A stretch of 64,000 nt of DNA from Brevundimonas sp. UBA7506 (GTDB lineage Bacteria > Pseudomonadota > Alphaproteobacteria > Caulobacterales > Caulobacteraceae), in contig NZ_DLNQ01000010.1 in assembly GCF_002479495.1 (NCBI RefSeq), forward strand, positions 205,458 to 269,457. The letters are read 5' to 3'. Of this stretch, positions 25,930-36,493 are shown piece by piece. The first letter of the stretch is position 1. Every line of letters begins with the position of its first letter. A program made the position numbers and the translations under genes. Under the pieces are notes generated by a model, which was not told the origin of the DNA, ran no database searches, and saw only the letters and a program-made list of their open reading frames with translations.

Positions 25930-26727
25930 ATGTCCGCCATCGAACGCCCCACACCACGACAACGGACCCGCCGTCTGGCGGTGCTGGCCGCCGCCGTCTT
26001 CGCCGTGGTGGTTCCCGTGGTTCAGAATCTGGGGCGCTTCGGCCTGTCGCAGGCCGAGTTCGCGGCGGACGGGAACCAGACCCTGCAGGTGGCGGGCTAC
26101 GCCTTTTCCATCTGGGGCCTGCTCTATCTGGGCCTGCTGACCTACGCCGGACGTCAAGCCTTGCCGCAGACGGGCGAGAGCCTGCTGATCAACCGCATGG
26201 GCTGGCCCTCGGCGGTGGCGATGTTCGGCATAGGTCTGTGGATCGTGGTCGCGGCCTTGAACCTTAAGGCGGCCAGCGTGGTCATCATCTTCGCCTCCCT
26301 GCTGGCGCTGCTGGTCCCCCTGCTGGCGACAGCCAAGACCATTCGCACCACGGGCTTCATGGACCGAGACCGCTGGTTCCTGATCTGGCCGCTGGCGGCG
26401 CTGGCGGGATGGCTGACCATCGCCGTTCCGCTGAACCTGATCACCACGGCGACAGCATTCGACGCCCTGCCCGCCTTCGCCTCGCCCACCGCTTGGGCCA
26501 TGGCGGCGATCGTGGTGACGGTTCTGGTGGCGATTGAGGTCACCCTCTACCTGCGCACCATGGCCTACTCTCTTCCCATCGTCTGGGGTCTGGTCGGGGC
26601 CTTCGTGGCGGAGCAGGAGCGCAACCCGATCTTGGGCTTCACCGCCCTGGGCGCCGCCTTCCTGCTGGTGATCGCGGCGGTCATCCTGGTCTTCGGCCTG
26701 AAACGCGGTGTTGAGAGGCCTCACTGA
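25930..26727 (+). CDS. Multi-pass membrane protein, TspO-related type
   Basis: A 265-residue integral membrane protein with about eight hydrophobic segments. The motif GYAFSIWGLLYLGLLTYAGRQALP resembles the tryptophan-rich sensory protein (TspO/MBR)-related family that has an extra N- and C-terminal extension, and WPSAVAMFGIGLWIV fits. Function unknown; ligand binding would be inference. Divergent from the acidic protein gene and 46 bp upstream of purL. Confidence 0.65.
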   Translation: MSAIERPTPRQRTRRLAVLAAAVFAVVVPVVQNLGRFGLSQAEFAADGNQTLQVAGYAFSIWGLLYLGLLTYAGRQALPQTGESLLINRMGWPSAVAMFGIGLWIVVAALNLKAASVVIIFASLLALLVPLLATAKTIRTTGFMDRDRWFLIWPLAALAGWLTIAVPLNLITTATAFDALPAFASPTAWAMAAIVVTVLVAIEVTLYLRTMAYSLPIVWGLVGAFVAEQERNPILGFTALGAAFLLVIAAVILVFGLKRGVERPH

Positions 26728-26773
26728 AGGGACGGGCTGACAGGAGGCTCAGACCCGGCTAGAAGCCCCGCCC

Positions 26774-28983
<2,210 letters not shown>

Positions 28984-28984
<1 letters not shown>

Positions 28985-29343
28985 TGCGCCTGCGCGCCGT
29001 CGCTTTCGTCGTCGCCGGCGCGGCCCTGCTGGCCGCCTGCGACATCGAGGGCGGCGACCCGGTCCAGCACGCCCTGCGCGACGCCGCGGCTGCCCGTCAG
29101 GCCGCCGCGCTGAAGACCACCGAGGAAGAACAAGCCGCCGCAGCCAGACGCGCCGCTTCCATTCCCGTTGCGCCCGTCGAGGGCGATGAGCTCTCGCGCC
29201 TGATCGCTTCACGGCGTCAGGCCGTCGAGGACACCCGCGCCCTGCTGGCCACGACCACTGACCCGGCGCTTAAGGCCCAACTGACCGGCGACCTCAAGGC
29301 CGAGGAAAGCCGATTGCGGGCGTTGGAAGCGCGTTCAAACTAA
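28984..29343 (+). CDS. Small predicted lipoprotein
   Basis: A 119-residue lipoprotein: signal peptide with lipobox LLAAC (Cys20) then an alanine/glutamate-rich helical body, likely coiled coil (LKTTEEEQAAAARRAAS and LIASRRQAVEDTRALLA). The start overlaps the purL stop, so it is translated from the purL message. No function is recognisable, and the coupling to a purine gene may be accidental. Confidence 0.7.
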
Positions 29344-29362
29344 TCGAAAACGGGTCCTTCAC

Positions 29363-29394
29363 CCGCTCATCCCCGCGGAGGCGGGGATGAGCGG
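29363..29394. terminator. Perfect hairpin between convergent genes
   Basis: CCGCTCATCCCCGC and its exact complement flank a GGAG loop. It can end transcripts from both sides. The TCATCCCCGC arms also match a common alphaproteobacterial palindrome style. Confidence 0.7.
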
Positions 29395-29415
29395 TGATTA
29401 AAGCTTAGGCTGCGC

Positions 29416-30240
29416 TTAATCGACCTGCGGAATGGCTTGGCTCAACCGCCCGCCGACGCGGATGGGCTCGACCCGCTTGGCCAGTCCGGTGCGGTCGTCC
29501 GTCTCGACGAAGACGCCGCAGATGGTGGCCGGGCCGCTGGCGGGGATGTAGCGCCCGCCGGACAGTCGCGTGGTGAAGCGGCGCAGCGGCTCTTCCTTGT
29601 CGTTGCCGATGACCGAGTCATAGTCGCAACAGCCCCCAGCGTCAGTCTGATAGGCCGTGCCGTGGGGCAGGATCTGGGCGTCAGCGGTCGGGACGTGGGT
29701 GTGGGTGCCGACCACCAGGCTGGCGCGGCCGTCGCAGAAATGGCCCATGCCCATCTTCTCACTGGTCGCCTCGGCGTGCACGTCGACGATGACGGCGTCG
29801 GCGACGACGCCCAGGGGCGCGGCCTCCAGCTCGCGCTCCACGGCGCTGAAGGGATCGTCCATCGGGTCCATGTGGACCCGGCCGAGGACGTTGATGACCA
29901 GAACCCGGCGACCGTCGGCGGTGACGAAGACATCGGCGCCGCGACCCGGCGCATCCATCAGGCGCGGATAGTTGGCCGGACGGATCAGGCGCGGCTCGCG
30001 CACGATATAGGTCAGGGCCTCGCGCTGGTCCCAGCTGTGATTGCCCAAGGTCAGGACGTCGGCCCCGGCGGCGAAGATCTCGCGCGCCGTATTCTCGGTG
30101 ATGCCGAAGCCGCCGGCGGCGTTCTCGGCGTTGACCACCACGAAGTCGAGCTTGAGGTCGCGCCTCAGCCCCGGAAGATGATCCGTCAAACCATCGCGCC
30201 CGGACTTGCCGACCACGTCACCGAAAAATGCCAATCTCAT
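29416..30240 (-). CDS. YmdB-family metallophosphoesterase
   Basis: A 274-residue calcineurin-like phosphodiesterase. Metal-binding motifs are GDVVGKSG (7-14), NAENAAGGFGI, LTLGNHSWD and the distal VGTHTHVPTAD. Bacillus YmdB hydrolyses cyclic nucleotides and influences RNA turnover; the role here is inferred by family only. Its ATG overlaps the stop of the 5-formyl-THF cyclo-ligase gene by four nucleotides, so they are coupled. Confidence 0.92.
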   Translation of the reverse strand: MRLAFFGDVVGKSGRDGLTDHLPGLRRDLKLDFVVVNAENAAGGFGITENTAREIFAAGADVLTLGNHSWDQREALTYIVREPRLIRPANYPRLMDAPGRGADVFVTADGRRVLVINVLGRVHMDPMDDPFSAVERELEAAPLGVVADAVIVDVHAEATSEKMGMGHFCDGRASLVVGTHTHVPTADAQILPHGTAYQTDAGGCCDYDSVIGNDKEEPLRRFTTRLSGGRYIPASGPATICGVFVETDDRTGLAKRVEPIRVGGRLSQAIPQVD

Positions 30241-30782
30241 ACGGCGGCTCTATAGCCGGTCTCGGTCAAAACGCCATGCAGGCGCATGTCATGGGCTTCC
30301 AGCGCCAGTCGCTCGACCTCTTGTCCCGCATAGGCGAAACCGACGCGCAGCGCGTCCGACAGGACCGCGAAGGTCCGGTCGTAATAGCCGCCGCCCTGCC
30401 CCAGCCGCCCGCCGTGGGCGTCAAACGCCAGCAGCGGCGTCAGGATCAGGTCCGGCGTGACCGTCTCGGCCAGCGGCAGGGGCGCAGGGCATCCGGCGGC
30501 GTCCAGCTCCAACGGCTCGCCCGGCGCCCAGGCGCGGAAGATCATGGCCGCGTCGCGCTCGATGACCACCGGCAGACACAGACGACGCCCCGCCTGATGC
30601 AGGGCGACAGCCAACGCGTCCGTGTCCAGCTCCGACCCCATGGCGCGGTAAAGGGCCACCGTGTCGCCCGACGGCAAAGCCTCGGCATGACCGGCGGCGC
30701 GCTCTGCGGCCTCGCTATCGACCTCAGCCAGCCGCTTGCGCAGGGCGCGCATGGAGGCGCGGAGTTCGTGTTTGGAGGTCAT
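30237..30782 (-). CDS. 5-formyltetrahydrofolate cyclo-ligase
   Basis: A 181-residue enzyme that turns 5-formyl-THF into 5,10-methenyl-THF with ATP. ELRASMRALRKRLAE at the start and the signature LGQGGGYYDRTFA are diagnostic. I chose the ATG at 30782, which follows the family start. 6S RNA and zapA lie upstream, the same order as in E. coli (zapA-ssrS-ygfA). Confidence 0.93.
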   Translation of the reverse strand: MTSKHELRASMRALRKRLAEVDSEAAERAAGHAEALPSGDTVALYRAMGSELDTDALAVALHQAGRRLCLPVVIERDAAMIFRAWAPGEPLELDAAGCPAPLPLAETVTPDLILTPLLAFDAHGGRLGQGGGYYDRTFAVLSDALRVGFAYAGQEVERLALEAHDMRLHGVLTETGYRAAV

Positions 30783-30854
30783 GTCCCGTCCATAGCGCAC
30801 AAAACGCGCTCAAGCCGCGAGCGACCGCGTCGCGAGCATAGCGCACAAAATGAG

Positions 30855-30990
30855 ATGGGGTGGCGGCGCCGCGTGAACCGTGAAGACGGTTTAAATCCTC
30901 TCGACCTGGGTAGCCAGGTGGGCTCCGTATGCCCAGGCCCTCGAGCCCGGACAGGGACAGATCCCTATGAGTGAATTAAGGTCAGAAGGA
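30855..30990 (-). ncRNA. ssrS: 6S RNA (alphaproteobacterial type)
   Basis: Between zapA and the 5-formyl-THF cyclo-ligase gene, where 6S RNA sits in many proteobacteria. On the minus strand the order is a GGGATCTGTCCC hairpin, the arm CGGGCTCGAGGGCC, GGCATACGGAGCCCACC, then an apical hairpin ACCTGG-CTAC-CCAGGT (30904-30919), and a small hairpin AACCGT-CTTC-ACGGTT (30876-30891) in the 3' side of the central bubble. These match the alpha 6S model, which mimics an open promoter and binds RNA polymerase holoenzyme. Exact ends are uncertain. Confidence 0.78.
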
Positions 30991-31070
30991 TATGTTGTCT
31001 TCGACGTGAGCCGCAGCAGGACCCGCCGTCGAGCAAGATAGGCGGTCCGGTGGGATTCAACAATGCCTCT

Positions 31071-31210
31071 CCCTCCCCTTTATGGGGAGGGTGGTCGCGC
31101 AGCGACCGGGTGGGGAGGAGGTGGCGATGCTGGGCGGAACGGCTGATTGGCCTTGCCGCCCCCACCCGTCTGTCGCTTCGCGTCAGCCACCCTCCCCATG
31201 AAGGGGAGGG
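31071..31210. repeat. Inverted pair of two-hairpin repeats (R1)
   Basis: Left copy 31071-31118: CCCTCCCC-TTTAT-GGGGAGGG, then GGTCGC-GCA-GCGACC (31093-31107), then GGGTGGGGAGG. The right copy (31158-31210) is in reverse orientation, with the outer stem GGGGAGGG/CCCTCCCC and loop TTCAT. Only about 40 bp separate the copies. It lies between 6S RNA and the zapA stop. Confidence 0.85.
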
Positions 31211-31219
31211 AGAATTGCC

Positions 31220-31558
31220 TCAGATCGTCTGGCAGATCTTCTCGATGCGGGCCGCGACCGCGTTCAGGGCCTCGGCCACGCCGTCGCCGGGCGGCGGCGG
31301 CGGGGCCTTCTTCGGGCCGTCCTCAACTACCGGGCCCTGCCCGTTCTCCAGACGCTGACGCGCCTCGTGCAGTTCGTCGGCCAGCATCAGCGAGGCCATC
31401 AGGAACAGCCGCAAGTCGCCGACATGGCCGACGTCGCCGGCGATCTGACGCACATGGGTGTCGAACTGGCGGGCCAGGATGCCGACGCGCTCTTCCTGGC
31501 CGTCGGCGCAGCCTACCGCATAGGAGCGGCCGTTGACCTCTACCGTGACGGTCGCCAT
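31220..31558 (-). CDS. zapA: Cell division protein ZapA
   Basis: A 112-residue FtsZ-associated protein that promotes Z-ring bundling. The globular N-terminal domain TVTVEVNGRSYAVGCADGQEERVGILARQFD and DLRLFLMASLMLADEL are characteristic. The C terminus has a Pro-rich break (KKAPPPPPGDG) and then a short coiled coil. The ATG overlaps the stop of the DUF4164 gene (ATGA). Confidence 0.93.
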   Translation of the reverse strand: MATVTVEVNGRSYAVGCADGQEERVGILARQFDTHVRQIAGDVGHVGDLRLFLMASLMLADELHEARQRLENGQGPVVEDGPKKAPPPPPGDGVAEALNAVAARIEKICQTI

Positions 31559-31815
31559 CAGCGCGCCTCCTGCTCGGCCAGAACCTCGCGCACGGCCTCG
31601 GCGGCGCGGCCCAGGGCCTCGGCGGCGTCGCGGCCGGCGGCTTCCAGTTCGGCGATCCGCACAAGGTCGGCGGCGTTCGACGGGCGCGGTGCGAACAGGT
31701 CGTCGTCGGTGATGGCGGGGGCGGTGGCCGGACGCGCCTTCAGCTCCAGCACCCTGCGTTCCAGCAGGGCCAGGGCCTTGTCGATGCGTGTCTTTGCGGC
31801 CGTAACGGCGTCCAT
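31558..31815 (-). CDS. DUF4164-like coiled-coil protein
   Basis: An 85-residue acidic, helical protein (AAKTRIDKALALLERRVLELKA; then ELEAAGRDAAEALGRAAEAVREVLAEQ), predicted coiled coil. Proteins of this type precede zapA in many alphaproteobacteria and are suspected division factors. Coupled to zapA by a 1-nt overlap. The minus-strand frame stays open far upstream through the tkt gene, but only this part has family similarity; the ATG at 31815 follows AAAGGACCCC. Confidence 0.78.
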   Translation of the reverse strand: MDAVTAAKTRIDKALALLERRVLELKARPATAPAITDDDLFAPRPSNAADLVRIAELEAAGRDAAEALGRAAEAVREVLAEQEAR

Positions 31816-31914
31816 TGGGGTCCTTTCGTCCAGATTCCGTATAGAACCTGTGCGCGCGTCGGGGTAAAGGCGGCGCGCCCCCGCTTTATCCTGTTCCTGA
31901 GGAAAGGTCTCGCC

Positions 31915-33909
31915 GTGACCGACGCCCAAGCCGCATTCGCCAAGCCTTCGCCCAAGCAGATGGCGGACGCCATCCGCGTCCTGTCCATGGACGGCGTTGA
32001 AAAGGCCAAGAGCGGCCACCCCGGCATGCCGATGGGCATGGCCGACGTCGCCACCGTCCTCTACTCGAAATTCCTGAAGTTCGACGCCAGCCGTCCCGAC
32101 TGGGCCGACCGCGACCGCTTCATCCTGTCGGCGGGCCACGGCTCGATGCTGATCTACAGCCTGCTGCACCTGACGGGCTATAAGGACGCGACCCGGGAAC
32201 AGCTGGAAAACTTCCGCCAGTGGGGCTTCAAGACCGCCGGCCACCCCGAGTACGGCCACATGGCCGGGATCGAGACGACCACCGGCCCGCTGGGTCAGGG
32301 TCTGGCCACCTCGGTCGGCTTCGCCCTGGCCGAGCGCCATCTGGCCGCCCGCTTCGGCAAGGATCTGGTGGATCACCGCACCTGGGTCATCGCCGGCGAC
32401 GGCTGCCTGATGGAAGGCGTGTCGCAGGAGGCCATCGCCCTGGCCGGTCGCCTGAAGCTGAACAAACTCTGCGTCCTGTGGGACGACAACGAGATCACCA
32501 TCGACGGCAAGGTGTCCCTGTCGGACGCCACCGACCAGTTGGCCCGCTTCAAGGCCTCGGGCTGGGCGGTCAAGGCCATCGACGGCCATGACTACAAGCA
32601 GATCCAGAAGGCCCTGGCCTGGGCGACCAAGCAGGACAAGCCGACGCTGATCGCCTGCAAGACCAAGATCGGCAAGGGCGCCGCCACCATGGAAGGCAGC
32701 CACAAGACCCACGGCGCCGCCCTGGGCGCCACCGAGATCGCCGCCACGCGTCAGGCCCTGCACTGGCCCTTCGCACCGTTCGAACTGCCGGAAGGCGTCC
32801 AGAAGGCCTGGGCCAAGGTCGGCAAGCAGGGCGCCAAGACCCGCAAGGGCTGGGAAGCCCGCCTGCTGAACCACGCCCAGCGCGACGACTTCACCCGCGC
32901 CATGGCCGGCGACCTGCCCACCGGCGCCTTCGAGACGCTTGAAGCCAAGCTGAAGGAACTGGTCTCGACCCAGCCTGCCATGGCCACGCGCCAGTCGTCG
33001 GGCGAGGCGCTGGAGACGGTGTTCAACGCCATCCCCGAACTGATCGGCGGCTCGGCCGACCTGACCGGCTCGAACAACACCTTCGTCAAGGACACCCAGA
33101 TCCTCGACGCCCCCGACTACGCCGGTCGCTACCTGAACTACGGCATCCGCGAGTTCGGCATGGCCGCGGCGATGAACGGCCTGGCCCTGCATGGCGGCGT
33201 CATCCCCTACGCCGGCACCTTCATGGCGTTCGCGGACTACAGCCGTCCGGCCATCCGCCTGGGCGCCCTGATGGGCGTGCGCGTGGTCCACGTCCTGACC
33301 CATGACTCGATCGGCCTGGGCGAAGACGGCCCGACCCACCAACCGGTCGAACATCTGGCTGCGCTTCGCGCCATCCCCAACCTGATGGTCTTCCGTCCCG
33401 CCGACACCGTGGAGGCGCTGGAATGCTGGCAGGTCGCCCTGCAGCACAAGAAGACACCGTCGGGCATGTGCCTGTCGCGTCAGAAGACCCCGGCGGTCCG
33501 CCTGACCGACGCCGGCGAGAACCTGTCGCGCAAGGGCGCCTATGAGCTGAAAGCCGCCAACGGCGCAGCCAAGGTCACCCTGTTCGGCACCGGCACCGAA
33601 GTCGCCCTGGCGCTGAAGGCCGCCGAGACGCTGGAGGCCGAAGGCGTGCCGACCCGCGTCGTCTCGGTCCCCTGCTTCGAACTGTTCGAGCAGCAGCCCA
33701 AGGCCTATCAGGACGCCGTCATCGGCCGCGGCACCGTCCGCGTCGCCGTGGAAGCCGCCATCAAGCAGGGCTGGGAACGCTTCATCGGCGAAGACGGCGG
33801 CTTTGTCGGCATGACCGGCTTCGGCGCCTCCGCCCCGGCCGAAGTCCTCTACCGCGAGTTCGGCATCACCGCCGAGGCCGTGGTCGAAGCCGCCAAGGCC
33901 CGGCTCTAA
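31915..33909 (+). CDS. tkt: Transketolase
   Basis: A 664-residue thiamine-diphosphate enzyme of the pentose phosphate pathway. The TPP motif GDGCLMEGVSQEAIALAGRLKLNKLCVLWDDNEITIDG, HPEYGHMAGIETTTGPLGQG and the transketolase motif GEDGPTHQPVEHLAALRAIPN are intact. Starts with GTG at 31915 after a GAGGAAAGG. It opens a run of plus-strand genes through cstA and is on the same strand as gap, pgk and fba downstream. Confidence 0.96.
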   Translation: MTDAQAAFAKPSPKQMADAIRVLSMDGVEKAKSGHPGMPMGMADVATVLYSKFLKFDASRPDWADRDRFILSAGHGSMLIYSLLHLTGYKDATREQLENFRQWGFKTAGHPEYGHMAGIETTTGPLGQGLATSVGFALAERHLAARFGKDLVDHRTWVIAGDGCLMEGVSQEAIALAGRLKLNKLCVLWDDNEITIDGKVSLSDATDQLARFKASGWAVKAIDGHDYKQIQKALAWATKQDKPTLIACKTKIGKGAATMEGSHKTHGAALGATEIAATRQALHWPFAPFELPEGVQKAWAKVGKQGAKTRKGWEARLLNHAQRDDFTRAMAGDLPTGAFETLEAKLKELVSTQPAMATRQSSGEALETVFNAIPELIGGSADLTGSNNTFVKDTQILDAPDYAGRYLNYGIREFGMAAAMNGLALHGGVIPYAGTFMAFADYSRPAIRLGALMGVRVVHVLTHDSIGLGEDGPTHQPVEHLAALRAIPNLMVFRPADTVEALECWQVALQHKKTPSGMCLSRQKTPAVRLTDAGENLSRKGAYELKAANGAAKVTLFGTGTEVALALKAAETLEAEGVPTRVVSVPCFELFEQQPKAYQDAVIGRGTVRVAVEAAIKQGWERFIGEDGGFVGMTGFGASAPAEVLYREFGITAEAVVEAAKARL

Positions 33910-33914
33910 GCCTG

Positions 33915-34772
33915 ATGCGCCGCCTCGCCCTCATCCTGAGCTTCGGCTTGTCGATGGCGGGCGGCGCCCCCGCTCTCGCCGAGACGGCCGGGGCTCAAGC
34001 GACCGTCCCCGTGGCGGTCGAAACGCCCATCGTCATCGGCCGCTCCTACGCCCTGCCCTCGCGCGTCATGGGCCAGACGCGCGAAATCAACGTCTGGCTG
34101 CCGCCCGGCTATGACAAGAGCAGCCAGACCTATGCGGTCCTCTATCTGCTGGACGGCGGTCAGGATCAGGACTTCCACCACATCTCGGGCATCGCCCAGC
34201 TGGGCACCATCGTCGGCGCGACGCGCGACGTCATCGTCGTGGGCATCGCCTCGGTCGACCGCCGCAACGAGCTGGCCCTGCCGACCGACAACGCCGAACT
34301 GATCGCCCGCTATCCGACGCAAGGCCAGTCCGAGCGCTTCCGGCGCTTTGTGTCCGACGAGGTCATGCCCTTCATCGAGGGCCGCCTGCGCACCAACGGC
34401 GAGACGGCCCTGATGGGCGAGTCCCTGGCCGGGCTCTTCGTGGTCGAGACCTTCCTGAAAGAGCCGCAGATGTTCGACGCCTATGTCGCCGTCAGCCCCA
34501 GCCTGTGGTGGGACGGCGGTCAGCTGGCGCGGCAGTCGGGGGCGCATCTGCGCGACCACTCCAACGACCCGCGCACCCTGATCCTGACCCTCGGCGACGA
34601 GGGCGAGGAGATGCAGGCGCCGATGGACGTTCTGATCGCCAACCTGCGCGATCACGCCCTGCCTGGCGTCACTTGGGACTTCACCCCGCGCCCGAGCGAG
34701 AGCCACGCCAGCATCTATCACGGGGCCGCCTTGGACGCCTTCCGCCGCCTCTATGCGGCGCCTGCACAATGA
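33915..34772 (+). CDS. Exported esterase (IroE/esterase D-like)
   Basis: A 285-residue alpha/beta hydrolase with a Sec signal (1-22, ending ALAE). TREINVWLPPGYDKSSQTYAVLYLLDGG and the nucleophile motif MGESLAGLFVVE fit the IroE/Fes/esterase-D family, which includes siderophore esterases. No siderophore genes are nearby, so the substrate is open. Starts 5 nt after tkt; ATGA overlap with the next gene. Confidence 0.83.
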   Translation: MRRLALILSFGLSMAGGAPALAETAGAQATVPVAVETPIVIGRSYALPSRVMGQTREINVWLPPGYDKSSQTYAVLYLLDGGQDQDFHHISGIAQLGTIVGATRDVIVVGIASVDRRNELALPTDNAELIARYPTQGQSERFRRFVSDEVMPFIEGRLRTNGETALMGESLAGLFVVETFLKEPQMFDAYVAVSPSLWWDGGQLARQSGAHLRDHSNDPRTLILTLGDEGEEMQAPMDVLIANLRDHALPGVTWDFTPRPSESHASIYHGAALDAFRRLYAAPAQ

Positions 34773-35161
34773 GCCATCTCGGCGCCGTCTCCCTGCTGGT
34801 CCGCGACTATGACGAGGCCATCGCCTTCTTCGTCGGCAAGCTGGGCTTTGAACTCAGCGAAGACACCGACATGGGCGGCGGCAAACGCTGGGTGCGGGTC
34901 ACGCCGAAAGGCGGCCAGACCTCCCTGCTGCTGGCTCGCGCCGCGACGCCTCAGCAGGTCGCCCGGATCGGCGATCAGGCGGGAGGCCGCGTCTGGCTGT
35001 TTCTCTACACCGACGACCTGATGCGCGATCACGCCGCCTGGCTGAAGGCCGGCGTCGTCTTCCGCGAAACGCCCCGTCACGAAGCCTATGGCAAGGTGGT
35101 GGTCTTCGAAGACCTCTACGGCAACGCCTGGGACCTGATCGAACCCGCTACCGGAGCCTGA
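34769..35161 (+). CDS. VOC-superfamily (glyoxalase-like) protein
   Basis: A 130-residue vicinal-oxygen-chelate fold protein. [27 protein letters not shown] is the first beta-alpha-beta-beta module, and [14 protein letters not shown] provides the C-terminal metal-ligand Glu. One ligand position near the N terminus is unclear. Reaction unknown. Start overlaps the esterase stop (ATGA); purT follows after 4 nt, so esterase-VOC-purT form one operon. Confidence 0.87.
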   Translation: MSHLGAVSLLVRDYDEAIAFFVGKLGFELSEDTDMGGGKRWVRVTPKGGQTSLLLARAATPQQVARIGDQAGGRVWLFLYTDDLMRDHAAWLKAGVVFRETPRHEAYGKVVVFEDLYGNAWDLIEPATGA

Positions 35162-35165
35162 GCCC

Positions 35166-36359
35166 ATGAAGATCGGCACGCCGCTTACCGACCACGCCAC
35201 CCGCGTCATGCTGCTCGGCTCGGGCGAGCTGGGCAAGGAGGTGGCCATCGAGCTGCAGCGTCTGGGCGCCGAGGTGATCGCGGTGGACCGCTATGCCAAC
35301 GCCCCGGCCATGCAGGTGGCCCACCGCAGCCACGTCATCCCCATGACCGATCCTCAGGTGCTGAACGGCCTCATCATGGCCGAGGCCCCGCACATCATCG
35401 TGCCGGAGATCGAGGCCATCGCCACCGACACCCTGGCGGCCATCGAGGCGGCGGGTCTGGCCCGCGTCATCCCGACGGCCCGCGCCACCCAGCTGACCAT
35501 GAACCGCGAGGGCATCCGCCGTCTGGCCGCCGAGGAACTGGGTCTGCCGACCAGCCCCTACGCCTTCGCAGGCTCCGCCGAGGAACTGGCGGCCGGCGCC
35601 GAGGCCGTCGGCTTCCCCTGCTTCGTCAAGCCGGTCATGTCGTCCTCGGGCAAGGGCCAGTCCTATGTCGAGCGCGCCGATCAGGTGGCCGACGCCTGGA
35701 CCTATGCCGAGGCCTCGGGCCGGGTCGCGGGCGGTCGGGTCATCGTCGAGGGGCGCATCGCCTTCGACTATGAGATCACCCTGCTGACCCTGCGGTCTCT
35801 GCGCGACGGCGCCGTCCGCACCGACTTCTGCGCCCCCATCGGCCATCGCCAGCAGAAAGGCGACTACGTCGAAAGCTGGCAGCCGCAGATCATGAGCGAG
35901 GCCGCCTTGCGGGCGGCGCAGGACATCGCCGGCAAGGTGACCGATGCCCTGGGCGGCCTCGGCGTCTTCGGCGTCGAGCTGTTCGTCACCGGCGACAAGG
36001 TCTGGTTCTCGGAGGTCTCGCCGCGCCCGCATGACACCGGACTGGTGACGTTGGCGACCCAGACCATGAGCGAGTTCGCCCTGCACGCCCGCGCCATCCT
36101 CGGCCTGCCGGTGGACGTCAGCCTGCGTGAGCCGGGCGCCAGCGCCGTCATCTACGGCGGCGTCGAGGCCGAGGGCGTGGTCTATGAGGGCGTGGCCGAG
36201 GCCCTCTCGGTGCCGACCGCCGACCTGCGCCTGTTCGGCAAGCCCGAAGCGTTCGAGCGCCGCCGCATGGGCGTCGCCCTGGCCCGCGGGGCCGACACGG
36301 ATCAGGCGCGCGATCGGGCGACCGAGGCGGCGAGCAAGGTCCGCGTCGTCAAACCCTGA
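35166..36359 (+). CDS. purT: Formate-dependent GAR formyltransferase
   Basis: A 397-residue ATP-grasp enzyme that formylates GAR with free formate and ATP, bypassing folate. The opening [64 protein letters not shown] and [14 protein letters not shown] are diagnostic. Together with purU in this window it forms a formate-based purine route. Hairpins follow. Confidence 0.97.
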   Translation: MKIGTPLTDHATRVMLLGSGELGKEVAIELQRLGAEVIAVDRYANAPAMQVAHRSHVIPMTDPQVLNGLIMAEAPHIIVPEIEAIATDTLAAIEAAGLARVIPTARATQLTMNREGIRRLAAEELGLPTSPYAFAGSAEELAAGAEAVGFPCFVKPVMSSSGKGQSYVERADQVADAWTYAEASGRVAGGRVIVEGRIAFDYEITLLTLRSLRDGAVRTDFCAPIGHRQQKGDYVESWQPQIMSEAALRAAQDIAGKVTDALGGLGVFGVELFVTGDKVWFSEVSPRPHDTGLVTLATQTMSEFALHARAILGLPVDVSLREPGASAVIYGGVEAEGVVYEGVAEALSVPTADLRLFGKPEAFERRRMGVALARGADTDQARDRATEAASKVRVVKP

Positions 36360-36395
36360 AAAACGCAGCAAAGCTTGCCCTGACTGTAAAATAAA

Positions 36396-36445
36396 GGCGC
36401 CGACCTTCGACTTTAGTCGGTTGGCGCCGGACCCATAAAGGGTCC
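36396..36445 (+). promoter_or_regulatory. Two-hairpin leader between purT and cstA
   Basis: An imperfect stem (GGCG-CCGAC closed by GTCGG-TTGG-CGCC, 36396-36428) is followed at once by GGACCC-ATAAA-GGGTCC (36429-36445). No T-run follows, so it may be a weak purT terminator or part of the cstA 5' leader. No known riboswitch class is recognised. Confidence 0.45.
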
Positions 36446-36493
36446 AGAAATGCCGAAAGGTCGCACCCAAGCCGACCCGGAGGACCGTTCGTC

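Noticed and set aside
31816..33447. Upstream extension of the DUF4164 frame through tkt
   Set aside because: Only codons 31815 down to 31558 resemble a protein family; the remainder is antisense to transketolase.
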